A stretch of DNA of 64,000 bases from Aquamicrobium sp. (GCF_023954335.1 NZ_JAMLIE010000001.1:1426001-1490000), one strand, 5' to 3'; shown: positions 1 to 7,941, counted from the stretch's first letter. The notes: generated from the sequence alone by a model not told the origin. Made by a program: numbers and translations.

Positions 1-710
1 CGGCCGTCGCCTCGACCGAGGACGCGCTGTGCGCGCAGGGCAAGCTGGTGCCGCTGCTGGCCAAGGACTGGGGCGCGCCCGCCGGCTACAAGGCTGGGCT
101 GACCAGCGAGCCGGCGCAGAAGGCGTTCGGCGCCAGCTCCCCCGTGCGCGGCGTCCTTTATGCCGACATGATGCTGGAGGACGGGGCGAGCATTCCGGCC
201 AACTGGGGCGCGCTGCCGCGCTTCGAGGCCGACATGATCGTCGTGGTGGCCGACGCCGCCATCAACGCGGCGACGACACCGCAGGAGGTGCTCGCCAGCC
301 TCTCCGCCGTGCATCCGTTCATCGAGCTGCCTGACCTCGTCGTCGACGATCCCAAGGCGCTCAATGCCGACATCATCACCGCCATCAATGTCGGCGCGCG
401 CAAGGGCGTTCTCGGCGCGGCGATCCCGGCCGACCAGAGCGAGGCGTTCCTGGCGTCGCTGGCGGCGATGCAGGTCGTCGTCACCGATGGCGACGGGCAG
501 GAGCTGGCGCGCGCGCCGGGCGCGGCCATCCTCGGCCATCCGCTCAACGCCGTGCTGTGGCTGCGCGACAGCGGCGTCGAATTCAAGGCCGGCGATCTCG
601 TCAGCCTCGGCTCCTTCGGTCCGCTGCTGCCGCCCAAGCCCGGCCTGAAGGCGACCGTCACCTATGAAGGCCTCGCCGACAGCCCGACGGTCAGCGTCGG
701 CTTCGAATAG
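1..710 (+). CDS. 2-keto-4-pentenoate hydratase-like protein (5' end cut by window edge)
   Basis: The reading frame is open from the first bases, so the true start lies outside the window and only the C-terminal ~235 residues are visible. The protein resembles the MhpD/HpcG branch of the fumarylacetoacetate hydrolase fold: a GYKAGLTS stretch near the beginning, alternating hydrophobic strands, the segment ELPDLVVDDPKALNADIITAINVG in the middle, and a late GHPLNAVLWL followed by GDLVSLGSF. Family members hydrate 2-oxopent-4-enoate in aromatic meta-cleavage pathways, but secreted or divergent relatives of unknown substrate are common in rhizobia. No catabolic neighbours are visible, so the substrate is not assigned. 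Confidence 0.7.
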   Translation, partial: AVASTEDALCAQGKLVPLLAKDWGAPAGYKAGLTSEPAQKAFGASSPVRGVLYADMMLEDGASIPANWGALPRFEADMIVVVADAAINAATTPQEVLASLSAVHPFIELPDLVVDDPKALNADIITAINVGARKGVLGAAIPADQSEAFLASLAAMQVVVTDGDGQELARAPGAAILGHPLNAVLWLRDSGVEFKAGDLVSLGSFGPLLPPKPGLKATVTYEGLADSPTVSVGFE

Positions 711-842
711 CCGAAGAGGGGGCGGTCTCCCGTCGCGATCCGCGCCGGGGCAGAACGCCCCTTTATCACTTGCCGGACCTTCTCCTCCAGCAGGGAGGAG
801 GCCGTCCGCAATGCCGATACGGCGATGCCTGCACAAAACAAA

Positions 843-866
843 AAATGCCGCCCGGAGGCGGCATTT
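843..866 (-). terminator. Rho-independent terminator of the atp operon
   Basis: A perfect 10-bp stem (843-852 with 857-866) closes a 4-nt loop. Read on the minus strand it is followed immediately by a T-rich tract (complement of the A run at 833-845). It lies 27 bp past the atpF stop codon, so it ends the minus-strand ATP synthase operon. Confidence 0.9.
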
Positions 867-892
867 CGTGAATCGATGGCAGGTGGATCAGC

Positions 893-1372
893 TCAGTTGA
901 GCTTGGTCTTGACCTCGGACAGCGCCGACTTGAACAGGGTGGCGTCGGCGCCGGCCTTGACCTTGCCGGCGAGAAGCCTGCCGGCGGCCTCGACGGCGAT
1001 GTCGACGGCCCGGCCGCGAACTTCCGCCACGGCGTCACGCTCGGCCTGGGCGATCTTCTGCTCGGCCAGCGTCGTGCGGCGCGCGACGTAGTCCTCGGTC
1101 TTCTGCTTGGCCTCGGCCACCAGCGCATCGGCCTCGCGCTTGGCGGCGGCAACGATGTCGCCCGCCTCCTGCTCGGCTTCCTTGCGCTTGCGCTGATACT
1201 CGGCCAGCAGCTGCTGGGCCTCGTCGCGCAGGCGGCGCGCCTCGTCGAGGTCGTTGCGGATGCGCTCGGCCCTGGAGTCGAGCGACTTGCCGATCGCGCG
1301 CGGGGCGCCGAGATAGACGACGATGGCGATGAAGAGGACAAGGCCGACAAAGGCCCAGAATGTAGCGTCCAT
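893..1372 (-). CDS. atpF: ATP synthase F0 subunit b
   Basis: The 159-residue protein has one N-terminal membrane segment (about residues 5-22) followed by a long charged helix rich in Ala, Glu, Arg and Lys, which is the peripheral-stalk architecture of subunit b. With b' it forms the heterodimeric stator holding the F1 head against the rotating c-ring in the inner membrane. It is the last gene of a minus-strand atpI-atpB-atpE-atpF'-atpF operon, 3 bp after the b' gene, and is followed by a strong terminator. The F1 genes are not here, as usual in alphaproteobacteria where F0 and F1 operons are separate. Confidence 0.95.
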   Translation of the reverse strand: MDATFWAFVGLVLFIAIVVYLGAPRAIGKSLDSRAERIRNDLDEARRLRDEAQQLLAEYQRKRKEAEQEAGDIVAAAKREADALVAEAKQKTEDYVARRTTLAEQKIAQAERDAVAEVRGRAVDIAVEAAGRLLAGKVKAGADATLFKSALSEVKTKLN

Positions 1373-1375
1373 TCC

Positions 1376-1972
1376 CTACCCCCTTGCCGCCTTGACGGCT
1401 GCCGAGACGGCAGCCTTGTCGACGTCCGAGCCGATGAGCTCGCGCACGATCGAGCCCGCGGTTTCCTCGGCGATCTGCCCGACGTCGCGCATGGCGGCGT
1501 CCTTGATGAGCGCGATACGGGCCTCGGCCTCGGCGAGCTTGGTTTCGAGCGAGGCCTCGACCTTCTTGCGCTCGGCCTCGGCCTTGGCCTTGGCGCCGTC
1601 ACGGGCGTCCTGGCCGATGGCGTTGGCCTTGGCGCGCGCGTCGGCCAGTTCCTGCTCATAGGCGGCGAACGCCGCGTCCGCCTCGTCCTTCAGGCGTGCG
1701 GCCTCGCCCAGATCCTGGGCGATGCGGTCGCTGCGCACCTCGAGAATCCCGCCGATGCGCGGCAGGACCACCTTCTTCAGGAAAAGGTAGAAAAGACCGA
1801 AGGTGATCGCCAGCCACAGGAGCTGCGAGGGAAAAGTCGAGGAATCGAAAGGCGGAAAATTGCCGCCGGCATCGTGCTCGACGCCGACCTCGGAGTGCGT
1901 CTCCGGCGCGTCCTGCGCCTCGGCATCCGGTCCCGCTTCCGTCTCCTGCGCATATGCAGGCGCCGTGAACAT
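1376..1972 (-). CDS. atpG: ATP synthase F0 subunit b'
   Basis: The 198-residue protein is a second b-type stator subunit. It has an N-terminal extension of about 50 residues (acidic, containing a PAYAQE segment), one membrane helix at roughly residues 53-70, then a coiled-coil-prone Ala/Glu/Lys-rich helix to the end. Photosynthetic organisms and alphaproteobacteria encode such a divergent b' next to b; the symbols atpF', atpF2 and atpG are all used for it. The ATG is preceded by AGGGG on the minus strand. The 63 bp between atpE and this gene hold a terminator-like hairpin, suggesting lower expression than subunit c. Confidence 0.93.
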   Translation of the reverse strand: MFTAPAYAQETEAGPDAEAQDAPETHSEVGVEHDAGGNFPPFDSSTFPSQLLWLAITFGLFYLFLKKVVLPRIGGILEVRSDRIAQDLGEAARLKDEADAAFAAYEQELADARAKANAIGQDARDGAKAKAEAERKKVEASLETKLAEAEARIALIKDAAMRDVGQIAEETAGSIVRELIGSDVDKAAVSAAVKAARG

Positions 1973-1991
1973 GGACTACCCCTGTCTAGAG

Positions 1992-2019
1992 AAAAACCGG
2001 CCGCCTCTGGAGCGGCCGG
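1992..2019 (-). terminator. Terminator-like hairpin between atpE and atpF' (attenuator)
   Basis: A perfect 8-bp GC stem (1997-2004 with 2012-2019) closes a 7-nt loop and, on the minus strand, is followed by five T residues (complement of 1992-1996). It has the form of an intrinsic terminator but sits inside the F0 operon just after atpE. Partial termination here would raise subunit c output relative to b' and b. Confidence 0.65.
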
Positions 2020-2035
2020 CGATGCTGCTTGCGGA

Positions 2036-2263
2036 TCAGACCGCGAACAGGAGCAGAAGCGCGACGAGCAGCGAGAAGATGCCCAGCGCTTCCGTCACGG
2101 CGAAGCCGAAAATCAGGCGGCCGAACTGGCCGTCGGCGGCCGACGGATTGCGCAGCGCGCCGGCGAGGTAGTTGCCGAAAATGTGGCCGAGGCCGATGCC
2201 CGCACCGCCCATGCCGAGGGTGGCGATACCGGCGCCGATGAACTTCGCTGCTTCAGCTTCCAT
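2036..2263 (-). CDS. atpE: ATP synthase F0 subunit c
   Basis: The 75-residue proteolipid has two membrane helices joined by a polar loop (RNPSAADGQ, residues 38-46). The proton-carrying carboxylate is Glu58 in the second helix, within AVTEALGIF. About ten or more copies form the rotating ring of the F0 sector in the inner membrane. AAGGAG stands 7 bases before the ATG on the minus strand, a strong ribosome binding site suiting a subunit needed in excess. A terminator-like hairpin follows directly. Confidence 0.97.
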   Translation of the reverse strand: MEAEAAKFIGAGIATLGMGGAGIGLGHIFGNYLAGALRNPSAADGQFGRLIFGFAVTEALGIFSLLVALLLLFAV

Positions 2264-2349
2264 TGTAGAACTCCTTCGATGGAATTTTGATGATCCGGGT
2301 TTCGTTTTTCAGGCGGAGAGGCCCGCCGGTGAAAGGGTCGGCCGCACCC

Positions 2350-3099
2350 CTAGTGCGAGGGGTGCAGGGCGTCGTTGAGATACATGCAGGTCAGGATGGT
2401 GAAGACATAGGCCTGGATGAACGACATGAGGAATTCGAGGCCGGTCAGCGCGATGACCATCAGCAGCGGCATGATCGCCCCGCCGATGCCGAGCAGGCCG
2501 AAGCCGCTGAGCGAGACGATAAAGCCGGCGAACACCTTCAGCGCAATATGGCCAGCCAGCATGACGGCAAACAGACGGACCGAATGGCTGATCGGACGCG
2601 ACAGGAACGAGATGACCTCGATCACCACCACCAGCGGCACAAGAATGGCCGGCACGCCCTGCGGCACGAACACGCCGAGGAACTTCAGCCCGTGCTTCCA
2701 GAAGCCATAGATCACCACCGTGCTGATGACCAGCATCGCGAGGGCGAAGGTGACGATGATCTGGCTGGTCACCGTGAAGAAATACGGAAACATGCCGAGC
2801 ATGTTGGCCGTCAGGATGAACATGAACAGCGAGAACACCAGCGGGAAGAACCGCATGCCCCCGGTTCCGGCCGATTCGCGCAGCATGTTGGCGACGAATT
2901 CGTAGGAGAGCTCCGAGACCGACTGCATCCGGCTCGGCACCTGGCCGCGGCTTGCCGTCGTCAGGTAGAGGAAGGCGCCGGCGGTGACGACCGTGGCCAC
3001 CATGAACAGCGACGAATTGGTGAACGAGAAATCGTAGCCGCCGATCTCGATCGGAATCAAGTTCGTGATGTGAAACTGGTGGATCGGATCGTTGGCCAA
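2350..3099 (-). CDS. atpB: ATP synthase F0 subunit a
   Basis: Subunit a supplies the two proton half-channels against the c-ring. The protein has five or six membrane segments, and SHSVRLFAVMLAGH carries the essential Arg that interacts with the c-subunit carboxylate. The frame is open to a TTG at 3114, but I choose the TTG at 3099 (product beginning MANDPIHQF, 249 residues): a purine-rich AGGGGG lies at proper spacing before it, none precedes the upstream TTG, and rhizobial homologues begin the same way. It follows atpI by about 40 bp. Confidence 0.93.
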   Translation of the reverse strand: MANDPIHQFHITNLIPIEIGGYDFSFTNSSLFMVATVVTAGAFLYLTTASRGQVPSRMQSVSELSYEFVANMLRESAGTGGMRFFPLVFSLFMFILTANMLGMFPYFFTVTSQIIVTFALAMLVISTVVIYGFWKHGLKFLGVFVPQGVPAILVPLVVVIEVISFLSRPISHSVRLFAVMLAGHIALKVFAGFIVSLSGFGLLGIGGAIMPLLMVIALTGLEFLMSFIQAYVFTILTCMYLNDALHPSH

Positions 3100-3140
3100 C
3101 CTGGACCCCCTCAATGCGTCGCGCGCCGTGCGGCGCTAGT

Positions 3141-3560
3141 TCATTTGCCGTCCCGTCGCCCCGGATCGGAGCGTGAAATTCCAGACTTCGGCTCGGCGAC
3201 CAGCCCTGCCGAGCGCAGGACGTTGAGCACGCCGGCCGCGAAGCCGAGAAGCAGGAAGACGATCAGGCCCCAGGGCGACGTTCCCGCCACCTTGTCGATC
3301 AGCCAGCCGAGACCCGCTCCCACCGCAATGCCGGCGACGAACTCACTCGACAGCTTGAGCGCCTGCCCGAAGCCTTGCAGACCGCCCGAGCCGGGTCTGC
3401 CGCTTTCGTTCTCCGCCCGCGAGGCCGGCAGCTTCGCCGCCAGGGCCTCGTTCAGCTCACGACCGCGGCGCTCGAGATCGTCCCGATTGCCCCCGTCCGG
3501 CCTGTACGCTGTCTCGGGCGAAGGTTTTCCCGGTTCGCCCGGCTTTTTCGAGCCGGCCAT
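3141..3560 (-). CDS. atpI: ATP synthase accessory protein AtpI (AtpZ/AtpI family)
   Basis: The 139-residue protein has a hydrophilic N-terminal half rich in Gly, Pro, Arg and Glu, then two membrane helices separated by GWLIDKVAGTSPWG, the usual two-helix arrangement of AtpI. It is first in the F0 operon; family members are thought to assist c-ring assembly or ion supply. The frame runs up to 3644, but the ATG at 3560 is preferred because AGGAGG lies six bases before it and the predicted promoter at 3616-3644 would leave the longer form untranscribed. Confidence 0.88.
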   Translation of the reverse strand: MAGSKKPGEPGKPSPETAYRPDGGNRDDLERRGRELNEALAAKLPASRAENESGRPGSGGLQGFGQALKLSSEFVAGIAVGAGLGWLIDKVAGTSPWGLIVFLLLGFAAGVLNVLRSAGLVAEPKSGISRSDPGRRDGK

Positions 3561-3615
3561 CGCAACCTCCTGCCCGGATAACCGCGTTCGGCTTTCCGCT
3601 TCCAAAGTCGCGCGC

Positions 3616-3644
3616 AACATAGTGAGACCCCCCAATCCAGTCAA
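3616..3644 (-). promoter_or_regulatory. Sigma-70-type promoter of the atp F0 operon
   Basis: On the minus strand CTTGACT, a 17-bp spacer and CTATGTT occur in order, very close to the rhizobial housekeeping consensus CTTGAC-N17-CTATAT. Transcription should begin about 50 bp before the atpI ATG at 3560. Confidence 0.65.
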
Positions 3645-3778
3645 GCCGGGAGGGTCGCGTCATAGGGAACTTAATTCGCGATTGATTTCAATATGTTGGC
3701 TAGAGCCGTCTTGATACGCCGCCGCCGGTGCCGCCGGATTCGGGCGAATCCGGCCGGTCGGGGCGGCGTGGGCGCCGC

Positions 3779-4963
3779 TCAGCTCCAGCCGCCGCCATGC
3801 GTCCGGTAGAAGATGTGGAGGCCAATCTTCTTCATCTTTTCCATCGTGCGCGCCCAGCGCGGGTTGACGTAGGTCGCATGGTAATGCGTCGCCGAGCCGA
3901 CCTCGGGAATGAACACCTTGCCCGCCGTCACCGCCATCGCGACTTCCTGCGCCATGCGGTAGTGCTGCTGGCTGCGCACGCGCGGGCGCGTGCCGTCGCA
4001 GGCGAAGGAGAACTGGCAGCGGTTGCGCCAGACTTCGTTCTGGTAGACGACGCCGCAGATGGTCGAGGGATAGGCCGGGTTGCGCACCCGGTTGAGGATG
4101 ACCTGGGCGACGGCGGCCTGGCCCTTCACGTCCTCGCCGCGCGCCTCGAAATAGATGCCTTCGGCTAGGCACTTCTGCTCGGCGGCGGTGAAGACGTGCT
4201 CGGGCAGTGGCTTGCTCATCCAGGCATGGTCGCCCTCGCTCACCGGCGGAATGAACCGGCCGCCCGCATCCTCCTCGTCGCCGAGCAGGCTGGCGAAGGG
4301 CGAGGCGCGCGCATAATCGGGGGCCGGCGGCGCATAGGCCGCGGCGAGGATGTCGGGCTTGTCGTTGGTGACGAGCGAGGCAAGGAAAGCGGGAACGCCG
4401 GAGGCGTCCGTCCCGTCCTCGCGGACGTGGAAGGCAGCGGCGATCTCGATTTCCTTGCCCTTGATCTGCGGCCGGGCGAAAGCCATCGCCATGCCCGGCT
4501 GGCTTTCGGGGGTCTTGATCATGCTGGTGCGCTGGAACACCGAGCCGGCATTGAACGATTTGGGCGGCGCGACGGGAACGACGTTGACGATGCGGCCGCG
4601 CTTCTCGGCGCGGTTGATGCGGGTTTCGTCGGGCGTCTCGCTGGCCTCGGCCTTGCCGCGCAGCGCGACGGCGCCGAGGCCGGGGGCGACGAGCCCGCTG
4701 CCCGACACCGAGGCCGTGGTCATGGAATCGACGAACGGCATCTCGGCGCTGTGGACCGAGCCGGCCACCGACTTCTCGACGAAGCCGCTCCACCGCGCCG
4801 CGCTCCTTTCCGTGCCGGAAACGAAGCTGGCCATGTCCTGGAACGCCGCCGGAGTGGGCGAGCCGAGCAGAATGCCGAGGCCGATGACGATGGGAGCGGC
4901 GGAAGAACGCATGAGTCCGGCGATGTCTCGCCGGCGCAGGACAACTCGACGCAACACGAACAC
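3779..4963 (-). CDS. Cell wall hydrolase, SleB/CwlJ (Hydrolase_2) family
   Basis: The 394-residue protein has an Arg-rich N-terminus and a hydrophobic signal or anchor segment (about residues 20-40), a long low-complexity middle, and a C-terminal SleB-type domain from about residue 262. That domain starts with CLAEGIYFEARGE, holding the conserved glutamates near residues 268 and 273, and continues with AAVAQVILNRVRN and CQFSFACDG. Related domains are lytic enzymes cleaving the glycan of peptidoglycan; in non-sporulating alphaproteobacteria they are predicted periplasmic wall-remodelling enzymes. It stands alone on the minus strand after rnhB, with a CtrA-like site about 100 bp upstream. Confidence 0.82.
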   Translation of the reverse strand: MFVLRRVVLRRRDIAGLMRSSAAPIVIGLGILLGSPTPAAFQDMASFVSGTERSAARWSGFVEKSVAGSVHSAEMPFVDSMTTASVSGSGLVAPGLGAVALRGKAEASETPDETRINRAEKRGRIVNVVPVAPPKSFNAGSVFQRTSMIKTPESQPGMAMAFARPQIKGKEIEIAAAFHVREDGTDASGVPAFLASLVTNDKPDILAAAYAPPAPDYARASPFASLLGDEEDAGGRFIPPVSEGDHAWMSKPLPEHVFTAAEQKCLAEGIYFEARGEDVKGQAAVAQVILNRVRNPAYPSTICGVVYQNEVWRNRCQFSFACDGTRPRVRSQQHYRMAQEVAMAVTAGKVFIPEVGSATHYHATYVNPRWARTMEKMKKIGLHIFYRTHGGGWS

Positions 4964-5058
4964 TCTCCAGAAAACGCGACTTCGTCTGATGAGCGGCGAT
5001 AATGCGGCATTAACCTTGAGAGAACCTTAACGTGGACCCGACTTGCCCATTGATTTCA

Positions 5059-5074
5059 TTAAGGGATTTTTAAC
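5059..5074. promoter_or_regulatory. CtrA-type box TTAA-N7-TTAAC
   Basis: TTAA, seven bases (GGGATTT) and TTAAC match the binding motif of the cell-cycle regulator CtrA (TTAA-N7-TTAAC). The site lies about 100 bp before the SleB-type hydrolase start at 4963. Two further TTAAC/GTTAA half-sites (TTAACC near 5012, CTTAAC near 5027) lie between it and the gene. Prediction by motif only. Confidence 0.5.
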
Positions 5075-5109
5075 AAGGCGATCAGCGTGCCCTTCGCCGG
5101 CGCGCTTGC

Positions 5110-5760
5110 CTATCTACGGAATGGGGCGAAGGAGAGACGGTGAAGGCGCGGCGCCGGGCCGTGCTCGCCGATGGCGGAACGGTGGCGGGCGGTGGCGTAG
5201 CCCATGTGGATCTCGAAGCCGTAGCGGCCGTCGCAGCCGCCGGCATGCGCCATCATGCGGTCGCGCATCACCTTGGCGACGATCGAGGCGGCGGCGATGG
5301 AGAGCGAGCGGGCATCGCCCTTGACGACGGCGCGACCCTCGCAGGCAAGGCCGGGCGGCACGTCGCGGCCGTCGGCGAGCACCATCAGCGGCCGTGCCGA
5401 CAGGCATGCCACGGCCCGGCGCATGGCCTCGAGGCTCGCCTTGCGGATGTCGCCGGCGTCGATGGAGCCGGCGCACAGCGAGGCGAAGGAAACCGCCCTC
5501 GCGCGGGCGAGGATGTCGGCGAACGCCGACTCGCGTGCCGCGGCGTCGAGGCGCTTGGAATCGTCGAGCCCCTCGGGGATGTCGTCGGGGTCGAGAATGA
5601 CAGCCGCCGCCGCCACCGGCCCGGCGAGCGGTCCGCGCCCGGCTTCGTCGGTGCCGGCCACCGGCCAGAACCCGTCCCGCCGGGCCGCCTTCTCCAGGGA
5701 AAAGTCGGGCCTGATCGGGAGGTCGAAAAGAAGGGGAGAATCGGGACGCGCGCGAGACAT
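5110..5760 (-). CDS. rnhB: Ribonuclease HII
   Basis: The 216-residue enzyme cuts RNA in RNA-DNA hybrids and starts removal of misincorporated ribonucleotides. Visible motifs are GTDEAGRGPLAGPV (first catalytic Asp and Glu), LDDSKRL, a later ADGRDV, and KGDARSLSIAAASIVAKVMRD, giving the DEDD catalytic set of type 2 enzymes. The frame is open to 5847, but the ATG at 5760 (MSRARPDSP) gives the normal length; the upstream extension is low-complexity. RNase HI is encoded separately at 59.7 kb, so both classes occur in this window. Confidence 0.93.
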   Translation of the reverse strand: MSRARPDSPLLFDLPIRPDFSLEKAARRDGFWPVAGTDEAGRGPLAGPVAAAAVILDPDDIPEGLDDSKRLDAAARESAFADILARARAVSFASLCAGSIDAGDIRKASLEAMRRAVACLSARPLMVLADGRDVPPGLACEGRAVVKGDARSLSIAAASIVAKVMRDRMMAHAGGCDGRYGFEIHMGYATARHRSAIGEHGPAPRLHRLSFAPFRR

Positions 5761-6030
5761 GGTGCGGCGATGCTCGCATCGGTCCCGATTCTCCGCAAGC
5801 CTTCCCGTTCCTGGGGCGGGGCAGGGAAGGCGTGCCGTCCGGCTCATGGGGACAGGAAGGCCGGACGGAACTGTATAAAGAACGCGCGAGGCTGCATGGG
5901 AGGCGCGGCCGCGCCCCGCTTCCGGCCCCGCGCCGGTGTCGAGTCGCGGGGCGAAGGTTCCGTCGGCTCCCCGCGCTTCAAGCTGTCGTCCTCCCTTCTT
6001 TCCTCATGGCCGCGTCGCTTCCGGGCCGTG

Positions 6031-7185
6031 CTAGAACAGCATCAGCTGCTCGCCCGCCCGGGCGACCGGCTTGAACAGATCGTTGCGCAGCCGCCGGCGC
6101 TCGACATTGAGGCCGAGGCGCTTGGCTGCGATCTCGAAGCGGCGGCCGATCTGCCAGGCATAGGGGCCGGTGCCCTTCATCCGCTTGCCCCATTCCGCGT
6201 CGTAGTCCTTGCCGCCGCGCATGGAGCGGATCAGCGACATGACGTGGCGGTAGCGGTCGGGATAGTTGCGCAGCAGCCAGTCCTTGAAGACGGCGCTCAC
6301 CTCCAGCGGCAGCCGCAGGATGATGTAGCCCGCCTCGCGCGCGCCGGCGGCATGGCCCGAATCGAGGATGCGCTCGATCTCCTGATCGTTGACCGCCGGA
6401 ACGATGGGCGACACCAGCACCGAGACGGGGATGCCGGCCTCGCTGAGGGCCTGGATCGCCTCCAGCCGCTTCGGCGGCGTCGAGGCGCGCGGCTCCATGG
6501 TGCGCGCTAGCGCCGGGTCGAGCGTGGTGACCGACAGCGCCACCTTGGCGAGGCGCTTCTCGGCCATGCGCGACAAGATGTCGATGTCGCGCGTCACCAG
6601 CGCCGATTTGGTGACGATGCCGACCGGGTGGTTGTGCGCCTCCAGCACTTCGAGGAGCTCGCGCATGATGCGCCATTGCCGCTCGATCGGCTGATAGGGG
6701 TCGGTGTTGGTGCCGATGGCGATGGTGCGGGCCTCGTAGCCGGGCCTGGCCAGCTCGCGCTCCAGGAGGCGCGGCGCGTCCGGCTTGGCGAACAGCCGCG
6801 ATTCGAAATCCAGCCCCGGCGACAGGCCCATATAGGCGTGGGTCGGCCGCGCGAAGCAGTAGATGCAGCCATGCTCGCAGCCGCGATAGGGGTTGATCGA
6901 GCGGTCGAAGCCGATGTCGGGCGAATCGTTGCGGGTGATGATGGTGCGCGGGCGCTCCACCTGCACCTCGGTCTTGAAGGCCGGCAGCTCCTCGAGATTG
7001 TTCCAGCCGTCGTCGAACACATGGCGCGAGGTCGGCTCGTAGCGGCCGGACGGGTTGACGCCCGCGCCGCGCCCGCGGCGGCGCTCGAAATCGACGCGCA
7101 CGCCGCTTTCCTCGACCATGGCGTTGGCGAGCGCCGCGCCGCCGCCGGAAAAAGCGGCCATGTCGGCCTGTCTGATCGGTTCCAT
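6031..7185 (-). CDS. PA0069-family radical SAM protein (spore photoproduct lyase-like)
   Basis: The 384-residue protein carries the radical SAM cluster motif CEHGCIYC (Cys103, Cys107, Cys110) preceded by GFDRSINPYRG and followed by FARPTHAYMGLSPGLDFESR, the signature of the PA0069/Rv2578c family related to spore photoproduct lyase. A [4Fe-4S] cluster would cleave S-adenosylmethionine to start a radical reaction; the substrate of this family is not established, though DNA repair is often suspected. A GAAC-N7-GAAC LexA box lies 61 bp before the ATG, which supports a DNA-damage role. It is the first gene after a regulatory gap and ends 270 bp from the rnhB start. Confidence 0.87.
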   Translation of the reverse strand: MEPIRQADMAAFSGGGAALANAMVEESGVRVDFERRRGRGAGVNPSGRYEPTSRHVFDDGWNNLEELPAFKTEVQVERPRTIITRNDSPDIGFDRSINPYRGCEHGCIYCFARPTHAYMGLSPGLDFESRLFAKPDAPRLLERELARPGYEARTIAIGTNTDPYQPIERQWRIMRELLEVLEAHNHPVGIVTKSALVTRDIDILSRMAEKRLAKVALSVTTLDPALARTMEPRASTPPKRLEAIQALSEAGIPVSVLVSPIVPAVNDQEIERILDSGHAAGAREAGYIILRLPLEVSAVFKDWLLRNYPDRYRHVMSLIRSMRGGKDYDAEWGKRMKGTGPYAWQIGRRFEIAAKRLGLNVERRRLRNDLFKPVARAGEQLMLF

Positions 7186-7245
7186 CCTCGGTCTCCACGG
7201 GTCTGCGGGCGACTCTTCGATGAAATTATTCCTAACGAGAAATCA

Positions 7246-7260
7246 GAACAAAGCAAGAAC
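7246..7260. promoter_or_regulatory. LexA (SOS) box GAAC-N7-GAAC
   Basis: GAAC, seven bases (AAAGCAA) and GAAC occur here, the reverse complement of the alphaproteobacterial LexA operator GTTC-N7-GTTC. It is placed 61 bp before the radical SAM gene start at 7185, within normal promoter distance. The match to the eight fixed positions is exact, and the surrounding region is unusually AT-rich for this genome, as expected of a promoter. Confidence 0.7.
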
Positions 7261-7363
7261 TTTTTGCGAGGAGGAATACGGTGACGTCAGGGCACGCGCC
7301 GGCGAAGGAGTCATAACATTATGAAATTCAAGGAAAAATTCAGGGAACGCCCGCGGGAAGGGC

Positions 7364-7924
7364 TCAGCCGGATCGCGCCGCGCCGCGCTTCAGGTGCTCG
7401 TCCAGCCGCGGCATGATCTCGACGAAGTTGCACGGCCGGCGGCGATAGTCGAACTGCTGCTCGAGGATGTGATCCCAAGCGTCGCGGCAGGCGCCGGGCG
7501 AGCCGGGCAGGCCGAAGACGAAGGTGGCGCCGATGGTGCCGGCCGTCGCCCGCGACTGGATCGTCGAGGTGCCGATCTTGTCGTAGGAGATGCGGTGGAA
7601 GACCTGCGAGAAGCCGTCCATGCGCTTGTCGAACAGCGGCTCCAGCGCCTCGGGCGTCACGTCGCGGCCGGTGAAGCCGGTGCCGCCGGTGGTGAGGACG
7701 GCGTCGATGGCCGGATCGTCGGCCCAGCGGCGGACGACGGCGCGGATCGCCTCGACCTCGTCGGTGACGATCTCGCGCGCCGCCAGCCGGTGGCCGGCCT
7801 TCTCGATGCGCTCAGTGAGGGTCTGGCCGGACTTGTCGTCGGCGAGCGTGCGGGTGTCGGAGACGGTCAGCACCGCGAAGCCCACGGGCAGGAACGGGCG
7901 GTCGTCGTCGCTGTGATGGCCCAT
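7364..7924 (-). CDS. moaB: Molybdenum cofactor biosynthesis protein B (MoaB/MogA family)
   Basis: The 186-residue protein matches MoaB/MogA: FAVLTVSDTRT near the N-terminus, the molybdopterin-binding loop TTGGTGFTGRDVTPEAL in the middle, and a C-terminal GLPGSPGACRDAWDHIL. These proteins adenylylate molybdopterin before molybdate insertion, in the cytoplasm. The open frame extends far upstream over ispE, but the ATG at 7924 (MGHHSDDDRPFLP) gives family length and lies 17 bp after the ispE stop codon, suggesting one transcript. Confidence 0.92.
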   Translation of the reverse strand: MGHHSDDDRPFLPVGFAVLTVSDTRTLADDKSGQTLTERIEKAGHRLAAREIVTDEVEAIRAVVRRWADDPAIDAVLTTGGTGFTGRDVTPEALEPLFDKRMDGFSQVFHRISYDKIGTSTIQSRATAGTIGATFVFGLPGSPGACRDAWDHILEQQFDYRRRPCNFVEIMPRLDEHLKRGAARSG

Positions 7925-7941
7925 GGCGGTCGGGTCTCGCT

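Noticed and set aside
3675..3690. FNR/FixK box near TTGATTTCAATAT upstream of the atp operon
   Set aside because: Only the left half matches TTGAT; the right half ATCAA is absent and the site lies beyond the predicted promoter.
2287..3714. A 475-codon plus-strand frame opposite atpB and atpI
   Set aside because: Low-complexity His/Asp/Glu/Arg composition and full overlap with well-recognised atp genes; a shadow of third-position GC.
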